Shown here in pieces: positions 35,756 to 45,187 of a stretch of DNA of 64,000 nt. Where the stretch lies: the NCBI RefSeq assembly GCF_000498395.2, contig NZ_CP010979.1, forward strand, positions 5,800,501 through 5,864,500. The letters are read 5' to 3'. Position numbers and translations under genes: made by a program. Positions within the stretch are counted from its first letter, which is position 1. Every line of letters starts with the position of its first letter. The notes under the pieces were generated by a model. It was not told the DNA's origin and searched no databases. It worked only from the letters and a program-made list of their open reading frames with translations. This stretch comes from Pseudomonas putida S13.1.2 (lineage in GTDB: Bacteria; Pseudomonadota; Gammaproteobacteria; Pseudomonadales; Pseudomonadaceae).

Positions 35756-36634
35756 ATGAAACATAAGCAAAGTATGGATCAAATCCGCTGGGACCTTGCC
35801 CTGCGCTACCGCCTGATCGAAACGGTGGTCTGGTGGGAAGGGCGCCTGACCACCAACCACTTGATGCAGTGCTTCGGCATCAGCCGGCAGCAAGCATCGA
35901 AGGACATCAACACCTACATCACCGACTATGCCTCTAAGAACCTGGTCTACGACAAGCAGATCAAAGGCTACGTGCCAACCCGGCAGTTCAAGCCGTTGTT
36001 CATCGACGACAGCGCTAGTGCCTACCTGGACCTGCTTAACCACAACGATGAGCGTGCGCCGCATATCGAAGGGTTGAACCTGGCTTACGCGCACACTGAA
36101 GTCTTGAAGGTACCTGATCGCTCTGTGAGGCCCGAGGTGCTGCGGCCACTGCTCAAGGCGTGTCGTGAAAAGCGGCGTCTGGACATCGAGTACGTGTCGT
36201 TCAAAACCCCCGAAGTAGAAGGGCGCACCATTGCGCCGCACACGTTGGTGTACACCGGGATACGTTGGCACGTGCGGGCTTACTGCGAGAAGAACCGTGA
36301 GTATCGGGACTTTGTGTTGAGCCGTTTTCGAGGCGAGCCGGAGCTGCTCGACGATCAGACGGAAAATGGTGTCGAGCACGACGTAGAGTGGAACACCAAG
36401 ATCGATGTGATCTTTAAGCCGGACGAGCGCCTGACGCCGGCGCAACGGTCGATCATTGAAGTGGACTACGCGATGACTGATGGCCAGCTCGTGGTCAAAA
36501 GCTCACAAGCATTGGCGAAGTACGTAGTGAAACGATTTCACGTAAATCCGAACCTGCATGACGCCCGCCCTGAAGCCCAGCAGTTGGTGTTGGCGAACCG
36601 GGCAGAGTTGAAACTCTGGCTGAGCTTAGACTAA
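35756..36634 (+). CDS. WYL-domain transcriptional regulator (BrxR/CapW-like)
   Basis: 292-aa regulator. A winged helix-turn-helix comes first (RLTTNHLMQCFGISRQQASKDI, about 30-52, in outline). A WYL domain follows at about 135-215: 'KRRLDIEYVSF', 'GRTIAPHTLVYTGIRWHVRAYC' and 'FVLSRFRGEP'. The C-terminal extension domain ends AELKLWLSLD. WYL proteins of this layout (BrxR, CapW) repress phage-defence operons and respond to nucleic acid or nucleotide signals. It is the only such regulator in the island and stands downstream of the GTPase cassette, 28 kb from the BREX start. Which operon it controls is unknown. Start chosen at ATG 35756; the upstream GTG extension looks unlike protein. Confidence 0.85.
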   Translation: MKHKQSMDQIRWDLALRYRLIETVVWWEGRLTTNHLMQCFGISRQQASKDINTYITDYASKNLVYDKQIKGYVPTRQFKPLFIDDSASAYLDLLNHNDERAPHIEGLNLAYAHTEVLKVPDRSVRPEVLRPLLKACREKRRLDIEYVSFKTPEVEGRTIAPHTLVYTGIRWHVRAYCEKNREYRDFVLSRFRGEPELLDDQTENGVEHDVEWNTKIDVIFKPDERLTPAQRSIIEVDYAMTDGQLVVKSSQALAKYVVKRFHVNPNLHDARPEAQQLVLANRAELKLWLSLD

Positions 36635-36837
36635 AGACGTCCCTGGTCGACCTCGTGTTTTTGCCAGGCTAGGCATTCAAGCCGATGTATGAGTCATTAT
36701 GTTCGAGGATAGATACATTGCCGTTGTTTCGGTTACGGGGTTGAGCAAAGCCTCATTAGCGACCACGCTGACCGCGGATGACCGCCTTTGGCCGTTAGGC
36801 TGTTGGGACTGGCTACTGTGAGGCAGTGCCAGCGGAT

Positions 36838-38085
36838 CTAAACGACCTCCCTGCGCCGATTTTCTTGGATAGCTGACACTGACAGATTACCCGTCGCTGC
36901 TTCCTGGATATGCTCACTCCACCAGGTCATCATCGGCCGTCTCCGCTCGATGTAGTCCGCGCGGTTGTAGGCGCTGCGAACCTCGTCTTTATCGACATGG
37001 GCAAGTGCTACCTCGATCAATTCGGGATCCCAGCCATGCTCGTTGAGGATGGTGCTGGCCATCGACCGCATGCCGTGGCTGACCAGACGCCCCTCGAAGC
37101 CCATTCGTTTCAGCGCCATGTTGGCGGTCTGGCTGTTGCAGTGGGTACGTGGGTTTCGGTCTGCGGGGAACACAAATTCCCGATGTCCACTGTAGGGCTT
37201 GATCGCTTCGAGGAGTGCAAGAGCCTGCTCCGTGAGCGGGACAATGTGCGCGCGGCGCTTTTTCATTCGCTCCGCAGGAATCGTCCAGATCTTCTTCTCG
37301 ATGTCGATATCTGCCCAGCGGGTGGTCGCAGCTTCGACTGGCCGGGTCATGGTGTGAAGCTGCCACTCGATCAGGCAGCGTGTTGTTCTTTTTATGCTGG
37401 CATTGGCGATTGCCACCATGAGTTCTTTCAGCTCATCGGGGGGTAGTGCCGCCATGTTTTTCTTTTTCGGTTTCTTGAAAACGGAGCGGATGCCACTGAG
37501 CGGGTTCGCGTGAATCAGTCCCGAGTTGACCCCGTAGGTCATGATCTCGTTGAGCCGTTGTGTCAGTCGTTTTACGGTTTCAAGGCTGCCTTTGGTTTCG
37601 AGTGGCCGGAGCAGGTTAATGACCTGAGGAGCACTTATGGTCGAGATTGGGGTGTGTCCCAGATACGGAAAGATGTGCAGCGTGAGGGAACGCCAGATGT
37701 CCTCAGCGTAGGCCTGTGTCACTGAATCCTTTTTCAGCTCATACCAGGCCGTCGCCACGTTCTGGAAAGTGTGCTCCGTCGCTGCCTTCTTCGCTTGCTG
37801 CACTGCATCCCGTTTTTCTTTGGGGTCGATGCCGTGAGCGAGGAGCTCGCGTGCCTCAACGGTGCGCTTGCGGGCTTGCGCCAATGAAACTTCGGGGAAG
37901 GTCCCGAGGCCCATGTTGATCCGGTTCTTTGTCACCGGATGCCGGTAGTTGAAGTTCCAGAGTTTAGAGCCATTGCTTCTCACTCGCATTTGGAGGCCGT
38001 CACCATCGCTTAGGACATAGTCCTTCTCTTGCGGCTTGGCGGCTTTGACTTTGAGGTCCGAGAGGCGGGTGGCTTGAGCGCACAT
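36838..38085 (-). CDS. int: Tyrosine-type integrase (P4-like, ssrA-targeting)
   Basis: 415-aa integrase with an N-terminal DUF4102-type arm-binding domain ('LSDLKVKAAKPQEKDYVLSD', then 'MRVRSNGSKLWNFNY'). Catalytic residues are visible: Arg in MTRPVEAA, His/Arg in SHGMRSMAST, His in LAHVDKD and Tyr in SAYNRADY. It reads toward the island interior, with its start 186 bases from the ssrA 3' end, the standard position for an integrase that uses ssrA as attachment site. ATG 38085 is preferred; an in-frame TTG lies 12 bases upstream inside a TTGGAATACC repeat. That overlap suggests the integrase could control its own expression. The 203-bp gap to the WYL gene shows nothing definite. Confidence 0.95.
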   Translation of the reverse strand: MCAQATRLSDLKVKAAKPQEKDYVLSDGDGLQMRVRSNGSKLWNFNYRHPVTKNRINMGLGTFPEVSLAQARKRTVEARELLAHGIDPKEKRDAVQQAKKAATEHTFQNVATAWYELKKDSVTQAYAEDIWRSLTLHIFPYLGHTPISTISAPQVINLLRPLETKGSLETVKRLTQRLNEIMTYGVNSGLIHANPLSGIRSVFKKPKKKNMAALPPDELKELMVAIANASIKRTTRCLIEWQLHTMTRPVEAATTRWADIDIEKKIWTIPAERMKKRRAHIVPLTEQALALLEAIKPYSGHREFVFPADRNPRTHCNSQTANMALKRMGFEGRLVSHGMRSMASTILNEHGWDPELIEVALAHVDKDEVRSAYNRADYIERRRPMMTWWSEHIQEAATGNLSVSAIQENRRREVV

Positions 38086-38087
38086 GC

Positions 38088-38157
38088 GGTATTCCAAGAG
38101 CGGTTTCGGTATTCCAAAAACTACCAGTAGATGGCTTGGAATACCACTTGGAATACC
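38088..38157. repeat. Right cluster of TTGGAATACC repeats (arm-type sites)
   Basis: Four copies lie before the integrase: GGTATTCCAA (inverted) at 38088 and 38108, and TTGGAATACC (direct) at 38136 and 38148. The direct pair has the same 12-bp spacing and orientation as the pair at 3240/3252. The copies overlap the integrase promoter region. Confidence 0.65.
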
Positions 38158-38233
38158 GAATCTTGTAGATCCTGTTGGACGCTATCGGACCCTGATGGCG
38201 CTGAAAGCCCCGTATTTACTGGGTTTCAGGCAC

Positions 38234-38259
38234 AAAAAAAGACGTCCGTGGACGTCTTT
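38234..38259 (-). terminator. Intrinsic terminator of ssrA
   Basis: On the minus strand AAAGACGTC pairs with GACGTCTTT across a 4-base loop, followed by seven T. It lies 11 bases beyond the ssrA 3' end, and inside the presumed island side of the junction, so the element restores a terminator for ssrA. Confidence 0.85.
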
Positions 38260-38270
38260 AGATGGTTATT

Positions 38271-38669
38271 TGGTGGAGCCGGGGGGATTTGAACCCCCGT
38301 CCGCCAGTACTCCGCTGTCGGTACTACATGCGTAGCCGTGTCTACTGATTTAATCCGCAGCCGCCCGACGGGCAGGGTGCTTTGGATGAGTTGTGTAAGT
38401 TTTAGTCACTTCGCCCACAACGTGCTACGCGACGATCCTGTTCTGTATGACAATCAGTTCGGGTTTACAGGCATCCCCTAGTGATTGCTGGAGCCGAAGC
38501 TACCAGAAGCAACGGGTCAAGAGGACTGCTTACGCAGCCAGCTTGCACTCCGCGCCGTAGTTTTCGTCATTGGCAACTATAAAAGTTGCAACAGTGGATT
38601 TACGAGTTCTGTTACCAACTCGGCATGCACCTAGAGTTTCGCTACCGGCGTCGAATCCTAATCGGCCCC
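38271..38669 (-). ncRNA. ssrA: tmRNA
   Basis: Transfer-messenger RNA, 399 nt, intact. The 5' end GGGGCCGATTAGGATTCGAC and the 3' end with GGTTCAAATCC and GGCTCCACCA form the tRNA-like part. The tag reading frame (38530-38574) encodes ANDENYGAECKLAA and a TAA stop, the Pseudomonas type. It frees stalled ribosomes together with SmpB, encoded 8 kb away. The 3' end serves as the island attachment site and keeps its sequence. Confidence 0.97.
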
Positions 38670-38768
38670 ACACTAGCGTTACGCTAACGCACCTTACGGC
38701 GCGTGGGATGGAGTATACGCCATTGCGCGGGCGACGTCGACAGCCGGTCCTGTCGCCCGCTTCATGGC

Positions 38769-39059
38769 TCACGCGCCGCCGCTGCCGGAGCCGCTGCCTT
38801 TCTCGGTTTTCTCCAGGCGTTCCAGCACTTTGCTGGTGATGGCGATGCATTCCTTGGTGTCGCCCGAGGCCTGGGCGGCTTTGGCGTTGTCCACCTGCTC
38901 GGTAAGGGCCTTGTCCAGGCCTTCGGAGGTGGCGCCGGCGGTGGCCATGCTGTCGTCGATCTTTTGCAGGTTGGTGTTGCAGAGGTCATCGGCGGCGAAC
39001 ACCGGCGAAGCCAGCAGGGTGGCGGCCGCGAACAGGGCCGAAAGCGCGGTACCTTTCAT
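38769..39059 (-). CDS. Small secreted protein of unknown function
   Basis: 96-aa protein with a clear signal peptide (MKGTALSALFAAATLLASPVFA, cut after VFA) and a helical mature part with two cysteines (DDLCNTNL, KECIAI) that could form a disulphide. It ends in a Gly/Ser-rich tail (KGSGSGSGGA). It is likely periplasmic. A similar gene stands next to ssrA in other P. putida genomes as I recall. Function unknown. Confidence 0.8.
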   Translation of the reverse strand: MKGTALSALFAAATLLASPVFAADDLCNTNLQKIDDSMATAGATSEGLDKALTEQVDNAKAAQASGDTKECIAITSKVLERLEKTEKGSGSGSGGA

Positions 39060-39184
39060 GGGTGTCTCCTCTGGGGCCTCTGGAAGGTGGGCCTGTAGGG
39101 TGGACTGTGGGGGATTGGCGGGGGTTCAATCGGGATGGTGGCGGGGCGATATTGAGGTGGGGGATGGCACCGGCTTTGCCGGTG

Positions 39185-39360
39185 TTCGCGGCTGAAGCCG
39201 CTCCCACAGGGATCGTGGTTGGCTCGGGGGTGCGCTGTACCTGTGGGAGCGGCCTTGTGTCGCGAAAGGGCTGCAGAGCAGCCCCGGGGATCTATGCAGC
39301 GCTGCTGAGAACCTGGGGCCGCTTTGCGGCCCGATCGCGACACAAGGCCGCTCCCACAAG
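39185..39360. repeat. Three REP elements
   Basis: Copies of the P. putida-type REP core (TTCGCGGCTGAAGCCGCTCC; CTGTGGGAGCGGCCTTGTG; CACAAGGCCGCTCCCACA) in both orientations, between the small secreted gene and dld. They can fold into hairpins and may act as transcription ends. Confidence 0.85.
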
Positions 39361-39377
39361 GGTGAAGGTGTCTGCCT

Positions 39378-42188
39378 TTAGATGCTGCGTGGGCGGGTGA
39401 CGCGGTCTACCAGGTAGACCAGGCCGTGGTAGTCGATGCCGCTGTGGCTCGACAGGCCTATTTCGCAGGTGCGGCTGGTGGAGATGCCTTCGCTGCAATA
39501 CTGCACGGCATCCTTCAGGCTGCGCAGCGAGTGGGCGTTGAGCTCGGGGGTGGTGAAGCCTTTGTCGCCGGCAAACCCGCAGCAATGAATGCCTTCGGGG
39601 ATTACCACCTGTTTGCTGCAACGCCGCGCCAGGTCGATCAGGGCCTGGCTTTCGCCCAGGTGCTGGGTGCTGCAGGTCACGTGCACGGCCACCGGCTCGT
39701 CCTGGGGGGTGAACTCCAGGCGGTCGAGCAGGTGGGTGCGGATGAAGCGCACCGGGTCGTACAGGTCCAGCCGGGTTTCGCCCAGGTCTTGCACCAGGCG
39801 CAGGGTGCAGGGGCTGGTGTCGCAGTAGATCGGGTCTAGGCCGCCGCGGCTGGCGTGCAGCAGGGCGGTGATCAGTTCCTGGCGCTTGTGCTCGGCCTGT
39901 TCGGGGTAACCCTTGGAGGCGAAGGGCTGGCCGCAGCACAGGCTGTCGGCGTTGTCGGGGAACACCACCTGGTAGCCGGCCTTTTCCAGCAGGGCGCGGG
40001 TTTTGTCCAGCAGCGAGCTTTGCTCGCTGTCGGCATAGGCCGGGCCCATCACCCGTGACACGCAGGCCGCAAGGTACACCACGCGGGGGCGGGCGTCGTG
40101 GCTGGCCGGGCCGAAGCTGATCGGGCGCAGGGGTTGTGGCATGGCCGGGGTCCACTGGGGCAGGCGGCCTTTGCTGGCTTTGCTCAGCGAGGCGCTCAGG
40201 CGGCCCAGGCGCGGGGCGCCGAGCAGCTTGCGTGCGGTATTGGCGGCCGTGAGGGTAAGGCGGGCGCCACCCAGTGCGGTGTGGAAGTGCTCGGCGAGCC
40301 AGTCGGCGGTCTTGATGTGGTCGGCGGCCTGGCTGCGCAGTTTTTTCACCAGCTCGCCGGTGTTGATGCCGACCGGGCAGCGCTGGGCGCACAGGCCGGT
40401 GGCGGCGCAGGTGTCGATGCCTTGGTACTGGTAGGTCTGCATCAGTTCGCGGGTGTCGATGCCGGCGCGTTGCTTGGCCTGGATGTCACGCCACATGACG
40501 ATGCGCTGGCGTGGGCTGAGGGTAAGCCCTTTGGACGGGCACACCGGTTCGCAGAAGCCGCACTCGATGCACTTGTCGACGATTTCGTCGGCGGCTGGCA
40601 GCGGCTTGAGGTTTTTCAGGTGGATGTCGGGGTCTTCGCTTAGCACCGCGTCGGGGTTGAGGATGCCGTTGGGGTCGAGCAGGCGCTTGAGCTTCCACAT
40701 CAGCTGGTAGGCGTCATGGCCCCATTCCAGTTCCACGAACGGGGCCATGTTGCGCCCGGTGCCGTGTTCGGCTTTTAGCGAACCGCCGAATTCCACGGCC
40801 ACCAGTTGCGCCACGTCGTCCATGAAGGCCTGGTAACGGGCGACTTCCGCGGCGCTGTTGAAGCCTTGGGTGAAGACGAAGTGCAGGTTGCCTTCCAGCG
40901 CGTGGCCAAAAATGATCGCTTCGTCGTAGCGGTGCTTGTCGAACAGCTGGATCAGGCGGTTGACGCCTTCGGCCAGTTGCTCGACGGGGAAGGTCACGTC
41001 TTCGATGATCACCGTGGTGCCGGTCTGGCGCACGGCGCCGACGGCGGGGAAGGTGTCCTTGCGGATTTTCCACAGCTGGTTGTACACGGCTGGGTCTTCG
41101 CTGAAGTCCACTTGCTGTTCCAGCGGGAAGTCGGCGATCGAGGCCATCACTTGGTGCAGTTGTTCGTGCAGCAGGCTCTGGCTGGCGGCGCGGGACTCGA
41201 TCAGCAGGGCGCAGGCGTTGTCTGACAGGCCTTTTACCCACAGCGGCATCCCAGGCATGTTCTGCACCGAGCGCAGGCTGCGGCGGTCGAGCAGTTCCAC
41301 GGCCGAGACTGGCTGCTGCTTGAGCACGGGTACGGCGCGGCAGCAGCTTTCGACGCTGGGGAACACCAGCAGGGCGCTGGCCTTGTGCGGGTGGTCGGGC
41401 ACGGTGTTGTAGGTGACGGCGCTGATGAAGCCCAGCGTGCCTTCGGAACCCACCAGCAGGTGCTGCAGGATGTCCAGCGGCTGGTCGTAGTCCACCAGTG
41501 CGTTCAGCGACAGGCCGGTGGTGTTCTTCAGCCGGTATTTGTGCCGGATGCGCTCGGCCAGCGCGGTGTTGGCGCGGGTCTCGCGGGCCAGGCTGGCCAG
41601 CGATGCCAGCAGCTCGGCGTGGCTGCTTGCAAAGGCGGCGACGCTGGCCGGGTCTTCGCTGTCCAGGCGGGTGCCGTCGGCCAGCACCAGGCGCAGGCCG
41701 GCCAGGGTGTGGTAGGTGTTCTGCGCGGTGCCGCAACACATGCCGCTGGCGTTGTTGGCAACGATGCCACCAATTTTGCAGGCGTTGATCGAGGCCGGGT
41801 CGGGGCCGATCTTGCGCCCGAAGGGGGCCAGCCAGGCGTTGGCCTGGGCGCCGATCACGCCCGGTTGCAGGCGGATCTGCTCGCCCTGGCCACGGATTTC
41901 GCGGCCGTTCCAGTTATCGCCGAGCACGATCAGCACCGAGTCGGTGATGGCCTGGCCAGAAAGACTGGTGCCGGCGGCGCGGAAGGTGACCGGCACCCGC
42001 TCGCGCTGGGCCAGTTTGATCAGGCCGACCACTTCGTCCTCGGACTCGACGCGCACCACCAGCTTGGGGATCAGCCGGTAGAAGCTGGCGTCGGTGCCAA
42101 AGGCCAGGGTGGACGTGGGGTCGTCGAAGCGGCGTTCGGCGGGTATCAGGCGCTCGGCATCACGCAGGAACGCGGCGGGCAAGCTCAT
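39378..42188 (-). CDS. dld: FAD/Fe-S D-lactate dehydrogenase (NAD-independent)
   Basis: 936-aa fused flavoprotein that oxidises D-lactate (D-2-hydroxy acids) to pyruvate and feeds the respiratory chain. An N-terminal PCMH-type FAD domain is seen ('VTFRAAGTSLSGQAITDSVL', about 62-81), then the FAD oxidase C-terminal domain. Two ferredoxin-like motifs follow: CIECGFCEPVCPS and CAATGLCAQRCPVG. The CCG domains come last (CCGQPFASKGYP, CCGFAGDKGF). The start ATG 42188 has GAGGAG in front, while the longer frame does not look coded. It is the last gene of the lldP-lldD-dld operon. In some genomes this gene is called lldE or dld-II. Confidence 0.9.
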   Translation of the reverse strand: MSLPAAFLRDAERLIPAERRFDDPTSTLAFGTDASFYRLIPKLVVRVESEDEVVGLIKLAQRERVPVTFRAAGTSLSGQAITDSVLIVLGDNWNGREIRGQGEQIRLQPGVIGAQANAWLAPFGRKIGPDPASINACKIGGIVANNASGMCCGTAQNTYHTLAGLRLVLADGTRLDSEDPASVAAFASSHAELLASLASLARETRANTALAERIRHKYRLKNTTGLSLNALVDYDQPLDILQHLLVGSEGTLGFISAVTYNTVPDHPHKASALLVFPSVESCCRAVPVLKQQPVSAVELLDRRSLRSVQNMPGMPLWVKGLSDNACALLIESRAASQSLLHEQLHQVMASIADFPLEQQVDFSEDPAVYNQLWKIRKDTFPAVGAVRQTGTTVIIEDVTFPVEQLAEGVNRLIQLFDKHRYDEAIIFGHALEGNLHFVFTQGFNSAAEVARYQAFMDDVAQLVAVEFGGSLKAEHGTGRNMAPFVELEWGHDAYQLMWKLKRLLDPNGILNPDAVLSEDPDIHLKNLKPLPAADEIVDKCIECGFCEPVCPSKGLTLSPRQRIVMWRDIQAKQRAGIDTRELMQTYQYQGIDTCAATGLCAQRCPVGINTGELVKKLRSQAADHIKTADWLAEHFHTALGGARLTLTAANTARKLLGAPRLGRLSASLSKASKGRLPQWTPAMPQPLRPISFGPASHDARPRVVYLAACVSRVMGPAYADSEQSSLLDKTRALLEKAGYQVVFPDNADSLCCGQPFASKGYPEQAEHKRQELITALLHASRGGLDPIYCDTSPCTLRLVQDLGETRLDLYDPVRFIRTHLLDRLEFTPQDEPVAVHVTCSTQHLGESQALIDLARRCSKQVVIPEGIHCCGFAGDKGFTTPELNAHSLRSLKDAVQYCSEGISTSRTCEIGLSSHSGIDYHGLVYLVDRVTRPRSI

Positions 42189-42263
42189 GCAGTCTCCTCG
42201 CGGGGCTGTGGCGTCTGTGCACCACATGCCCCGGGTCAATCAGGCGGTGTTTCTTGCAGGCGG

Positions 42264-43409
42264 TCAGGCGCCCAGTTCGCGTACCAGCGAGTCGCGGGTG
42301 ATCTCGCTGATCGACTTGGCGCCAGTCAGCACCATGGCCACGCGCATTTCCTTCTCGAACAGCTCAAGCAGGTTTTTCACCCCGGCCTGGCCGTGCACGG
42401 CAAGGGCATAGAGGAAGGCGCGGCCGATCAGTACGGTGTCGGCACCCAGGGCGATCATGCGCACCACGTCGAGCCCACTGCGGATGCCGGAGTCGGCCAG
42501 AATCTTCAGGTCGCCTTTGACGGCGTCGGCAATGGCCGGCAGGGCGCGGGCGCTGGACAGCACGCCATCGAGCTGGCGGCCGCCGTGGTTGGACACCACG
42601 ATGCCGTCGGCGCCGAACTTGACCGCATCGCGGGCGTCATCGGCATCCAGAATGCCCTTGATGATCATCGGGCCGTCCCAGTACTCGCGGATCCACTCCA
42701 GGTCTTTCCAGGAGATGGACGGGTCAAAGTTGTTGCCCAGCCAGCCGATGTAGTCGGCCAGGCCCGTGGGGTTGCCACGGTACTTGGAGATGTTGCCCAG
42801 GTCGTGCGGGCGGCCCATCACCCCCACATCCCACGCCCACTCGGGGTGGGTCATGGCTTGCAGCACGCGGCGCAGCGGGCCGTTGCGGCCGCTCATGCCC
42901 GAGTGGGCATCGCGGTAGCGGGCGCCGGGTACGGGCATGTCGACGGTGAACACCAGGGTCTTGACCCCGGCGGCCTTGGCCCGCTCCAGGGCGTTGCGCA
43001 TGAAGCCGCGGTCCTTGAGCACGTACAGCTGGAACCACATTGGCCGGTCGATGGCCGGGGCCACTTCTTCGATCGGGCACACCGACACGGTAGACATGGT
43101 GAACGGGATGCCGTGGGCCGCCGCTGCACGCGCCGCCTGCACTTCGCCACGGCGGGCGTACATGCCGGTGAGGCCGACCGGGGCCAGGGCTACCGGCATG
43201 CTCAGGGTTTCGTCGAACAGCTTGGTTTCCAGGCTGAGCTCGGACATGTTGTTCAGCACGCGCTGGCGCAGGGCAATGCCGGCCAGGTCCGACACGTTGT
43301 GGCGCAAGGTGTGCTCGGCGTAGGCGCCGCCGTCGGCGTAGTGGAACAGGAAGGGAGGCAGCTTGCGTTGGGCCGCGGCGCGATAGTCGGTAGAGGCAGA
43401 AATGATCAT
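42264..43409 (-). CDS. lldD: FMN-dependent L-lactate dehydrogenase
   Basis: 381-aa membrane-associated flavoenzyme that turns L-lactate into pyruvate. It belongs to the alpha-hydroxy-acid oxidase family. Key motifs: 'MPVALAPVGLTGMYARRGE' near 71-89, 'FTMSTVSVCPIEEVAP', 'MWFQLYVLKDRGF', and the active-site 'GIVVSNHGGRQLDG' (His base) at about 269-282, then 'GSG'-type FMN region 'ILADSGIRSGLDVVRM'. It starts MIISASTDYR like known LldD proteins. It lies between lldP and dld in one transcription unit. Length is normal. Confidence 0.96.
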   Translation of the reverse strand: MIISASTDYRAAAQRKLPPFLFHYADGGAYAEHTLRHNVSDLAGIALRQRVLNNMSELSLETKLFDETLSMPVALAPVGLTGMYARRGEVQAARAAAAHGIPFTMSTVSVCPIEEVAPAIDRPMWFQLYVLKDRGFMRNALERAKAAGVKTLVFTVDMPVPGARYRDAHSGMSGRNGPLRRVLQAMTHPEWAWDVGVMGRPHDLGNISKYRGNPTGLADYIGWLGNNFDPSISWKDLEWIREYWDGPMIIKGILDADDARDAVKFGADGIVVSNHGGRQLDGVLSSARALPAIADAVKGDLKILADSGIRSGLDVVRMIALGADTVLIGRAFLYALAVHGQAGVKNLLELFEKEMRVAMVLTGAKSISEITRDSLVRELGA

Positions 43410-43472
43410 GGATTCTCGCAGCGTTGCTTGTGGGGAGTGCCGGGCGCGCGATGGCGCCCGGCCCCTTTCACT

Positions 43473-45143
43473 TTAGTGATGAACCAGCATGCCGGTCAGC
43501 CAGTAAGCCTGCACTAAGGTGATCAGGCCCACGATGGTGGCAAAGAACAGGCTGTGCTTGACGGTGAAGCGGAACAGGTCGGATTCCTTGCCCACCAGGC
43601 CGGTGGCGGCGCAGGCCACGGCAATGGACTGCGGCGAGATCATCTTGCCGGTCACGCCGCCGCTGGTGTTGGCCGCTACCAACAGGGTGTCGCTGACGCC
43701 GATCTGGTGCGCAGTGGTGGCCTGCAGCGAGCTGAACAGGGCGTTGGACGAGGTGTCCGAACCGGTCAGGAACACGCCCAGCCAGCCAAGGAACGGCGAG
43801 AAGAACGGGAACGCGGCGCCGGTGCCGGCCAGTACCAGGGCCATGGTCGAGGACATGCCCGAGTAGTTGGTGACGAAGGCGAAGGCCAGCACCATGCCGA
43901 TGGACAGGATGGGCCAGCGCAGCTCCCAGAAGGTCTCTTTGAAAGTGGTCAGACCAGTTTTGAAGTTGATCTTCAGCACCGCCATGGAGATCAGCGCCGA
44001 GAGGAAGATCGCGGTGCCGGTGGCAGAGATCGGGTCGAGCTTGAACACCGCTGGCATGGCGGTTGGCGCGGCAACGATCGGTGCGGTCTTGATCACCAGT
44101 TGGTCGAGGTGCGGGATGGCGAAGTTGAACACGAAGTTGTACATGGCGCCGCCCGGGGCGAACGCTGCCTTGAACGGCTTCAGGGTCCAGATGGTGACCA
44201 GTACGGTCAGGATCAGGAACGGCGACCAGGCCTTGAAGATTTCGCCAAAGCTGTAAGGGCTAGGCTGGCTGCCACTTGGCTGCACAACGGCTGCGCCGAC
44301 GCTGCCTTTGGCTTCGCTGAACGAACGCTTTGGCTGCCAGACTTTCAGGAACAGGGTGAGGCAGATCAGGCTGGCCAGCGCCGAGGTGATGTCGGGCAGC
44401 TCAGGGCCGATAAAGTTCGACGTGAAGTACTGGGTGACGGCGAAGCTCAGGCCGGCGACCAGGGCGGCAGGCCAGGTTTCTTTCACGCCACGCAGGCCGT
44501 CCATCATGAACACCAGCCAGAACGGCACGAACAGCGACAGCAGCGGCAGCTGGCGGCCGGTCATGGCGCCGATGTGGAAGGCGTCGATGCCGGTGACCTG
44601 GCCGGCCACGATGATCGGGATGCCCAGGGCGCCGAAGGCCACGGGTGCGGTGTTGGCGATCAGGCACAGGCCGGCGGCGTACAGCGGGTTGAAGCCCAGT
44701 CCCACCAGCAGCGCGGCAGTGATTGCCACGGGTGCGCCGAAGCCTGCCGCGCCTTCGAGGAAGGCACCGAAGCAGAAGCCGATCAGCAATACTTGCAGGC
44801 GCTGGTCGTCGGTAATCGACAGCACCGAGCTGCGGATCACTTCGAACTGGCCGCTCTTGACCGTTAGTTTGTACAGGAACACCGCGGCAACGATGATCCA
44901 GGCAATCGGCCAGAGGCCGTAGAGGAACCCATAACCCGCGGCGGCGAGGGCCATGTCGACAGGCATCTGGAAGGCAAAGATCGCCACCAAAATCGACAGC
45001 GCGAGGGTGATGCTGCCCGCTACGTGGCCTTTCAGGCGGAACACGGCGAGGGCAAGGAAGAAGAACACGATAGGGATGACTGCCGCCAGTGCGGACAGGC
45101 CAAGACTACCAAGCGGGCTATAGAGTTGTTGCCAGGTTTGCAT
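43473..45143 (-). CDS. lldP: L-lactate permease
   Basis: 556-aa inner-membrane lactate/proton symporter with at least twelve hydrophobic helices. It starts MQTWQQLYSPLGSLGLSALA and has 'GFCFGAFLEGAAGFGAPVAITAALLVGLGF' (in outline) and 'GSDTSSNALFSSLQATTAHQIG' near the end, both hallmarks of the LctP family. It is first of the lldP-lldD-dld operon, with the LldR operator palindrome 45 bases upstream. It imports L- and D-lactate, and glycolate in some bacteria. Confidence 0.96.
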   Translation of the reverse strand: MQTWQQLYSPLGSLGLSALAAVIPIVFFFLALAVFRLKGHVAGSITLALSILVAIFAFQMPVDMALAAAGYGFLYGLWPIAWIIVAAVFLYKLTVKSGQFEVIRSSVLSITDDQRLQVLLIGFCFGAFLEGAAGFGAPVAITAALLVGLGFNPLYAAGLCLIANTAPVAFGALGIPIIVAGQVTGIDAFHIGAMTGRQLPLLSLFVPFWLVFMMDGLRGVKETWPAALVAGLSFAVTQYFTSNFIGPELPDITSALASLICLTLFLKVWQPKRSFSEAKGSVGAAVVQPSGSQPSPYSFGEIFKAWSPFLILTVLVTIWTLKPFKAAFAPGGAMYNFVFNFAIPHLDQLVIKTAPIVAAPTAMPAVFKLDPISATGTAIFLSALISMAVLKINFKTGLTTFKETFWELRWPILSIGMVLAFAFVTNYSGMSSTMALVLAGTGAAFPFFSPFLGWLGVFLTGSDTSSNALFSSLQATTAHQIGVSDTLLVAANTSGGVTGKMISPQSIAVACAATGLVGKESDLFRFTVKHSLFFATIVGLITLVQAYWLTGMLVHH

Positions 45144-45187
45144 ATGGGGTGGCCCCTAATTGTTGTTGGTCAGCACTGGCATTGGAT

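Noticed and set aside
41385..43517. 710-codon open frame on the plus strand across dld and lldD
   Set aside because: It spans two real genes and their gap, and its His/Gln/Gly-rich translation is typical of antisense frames.
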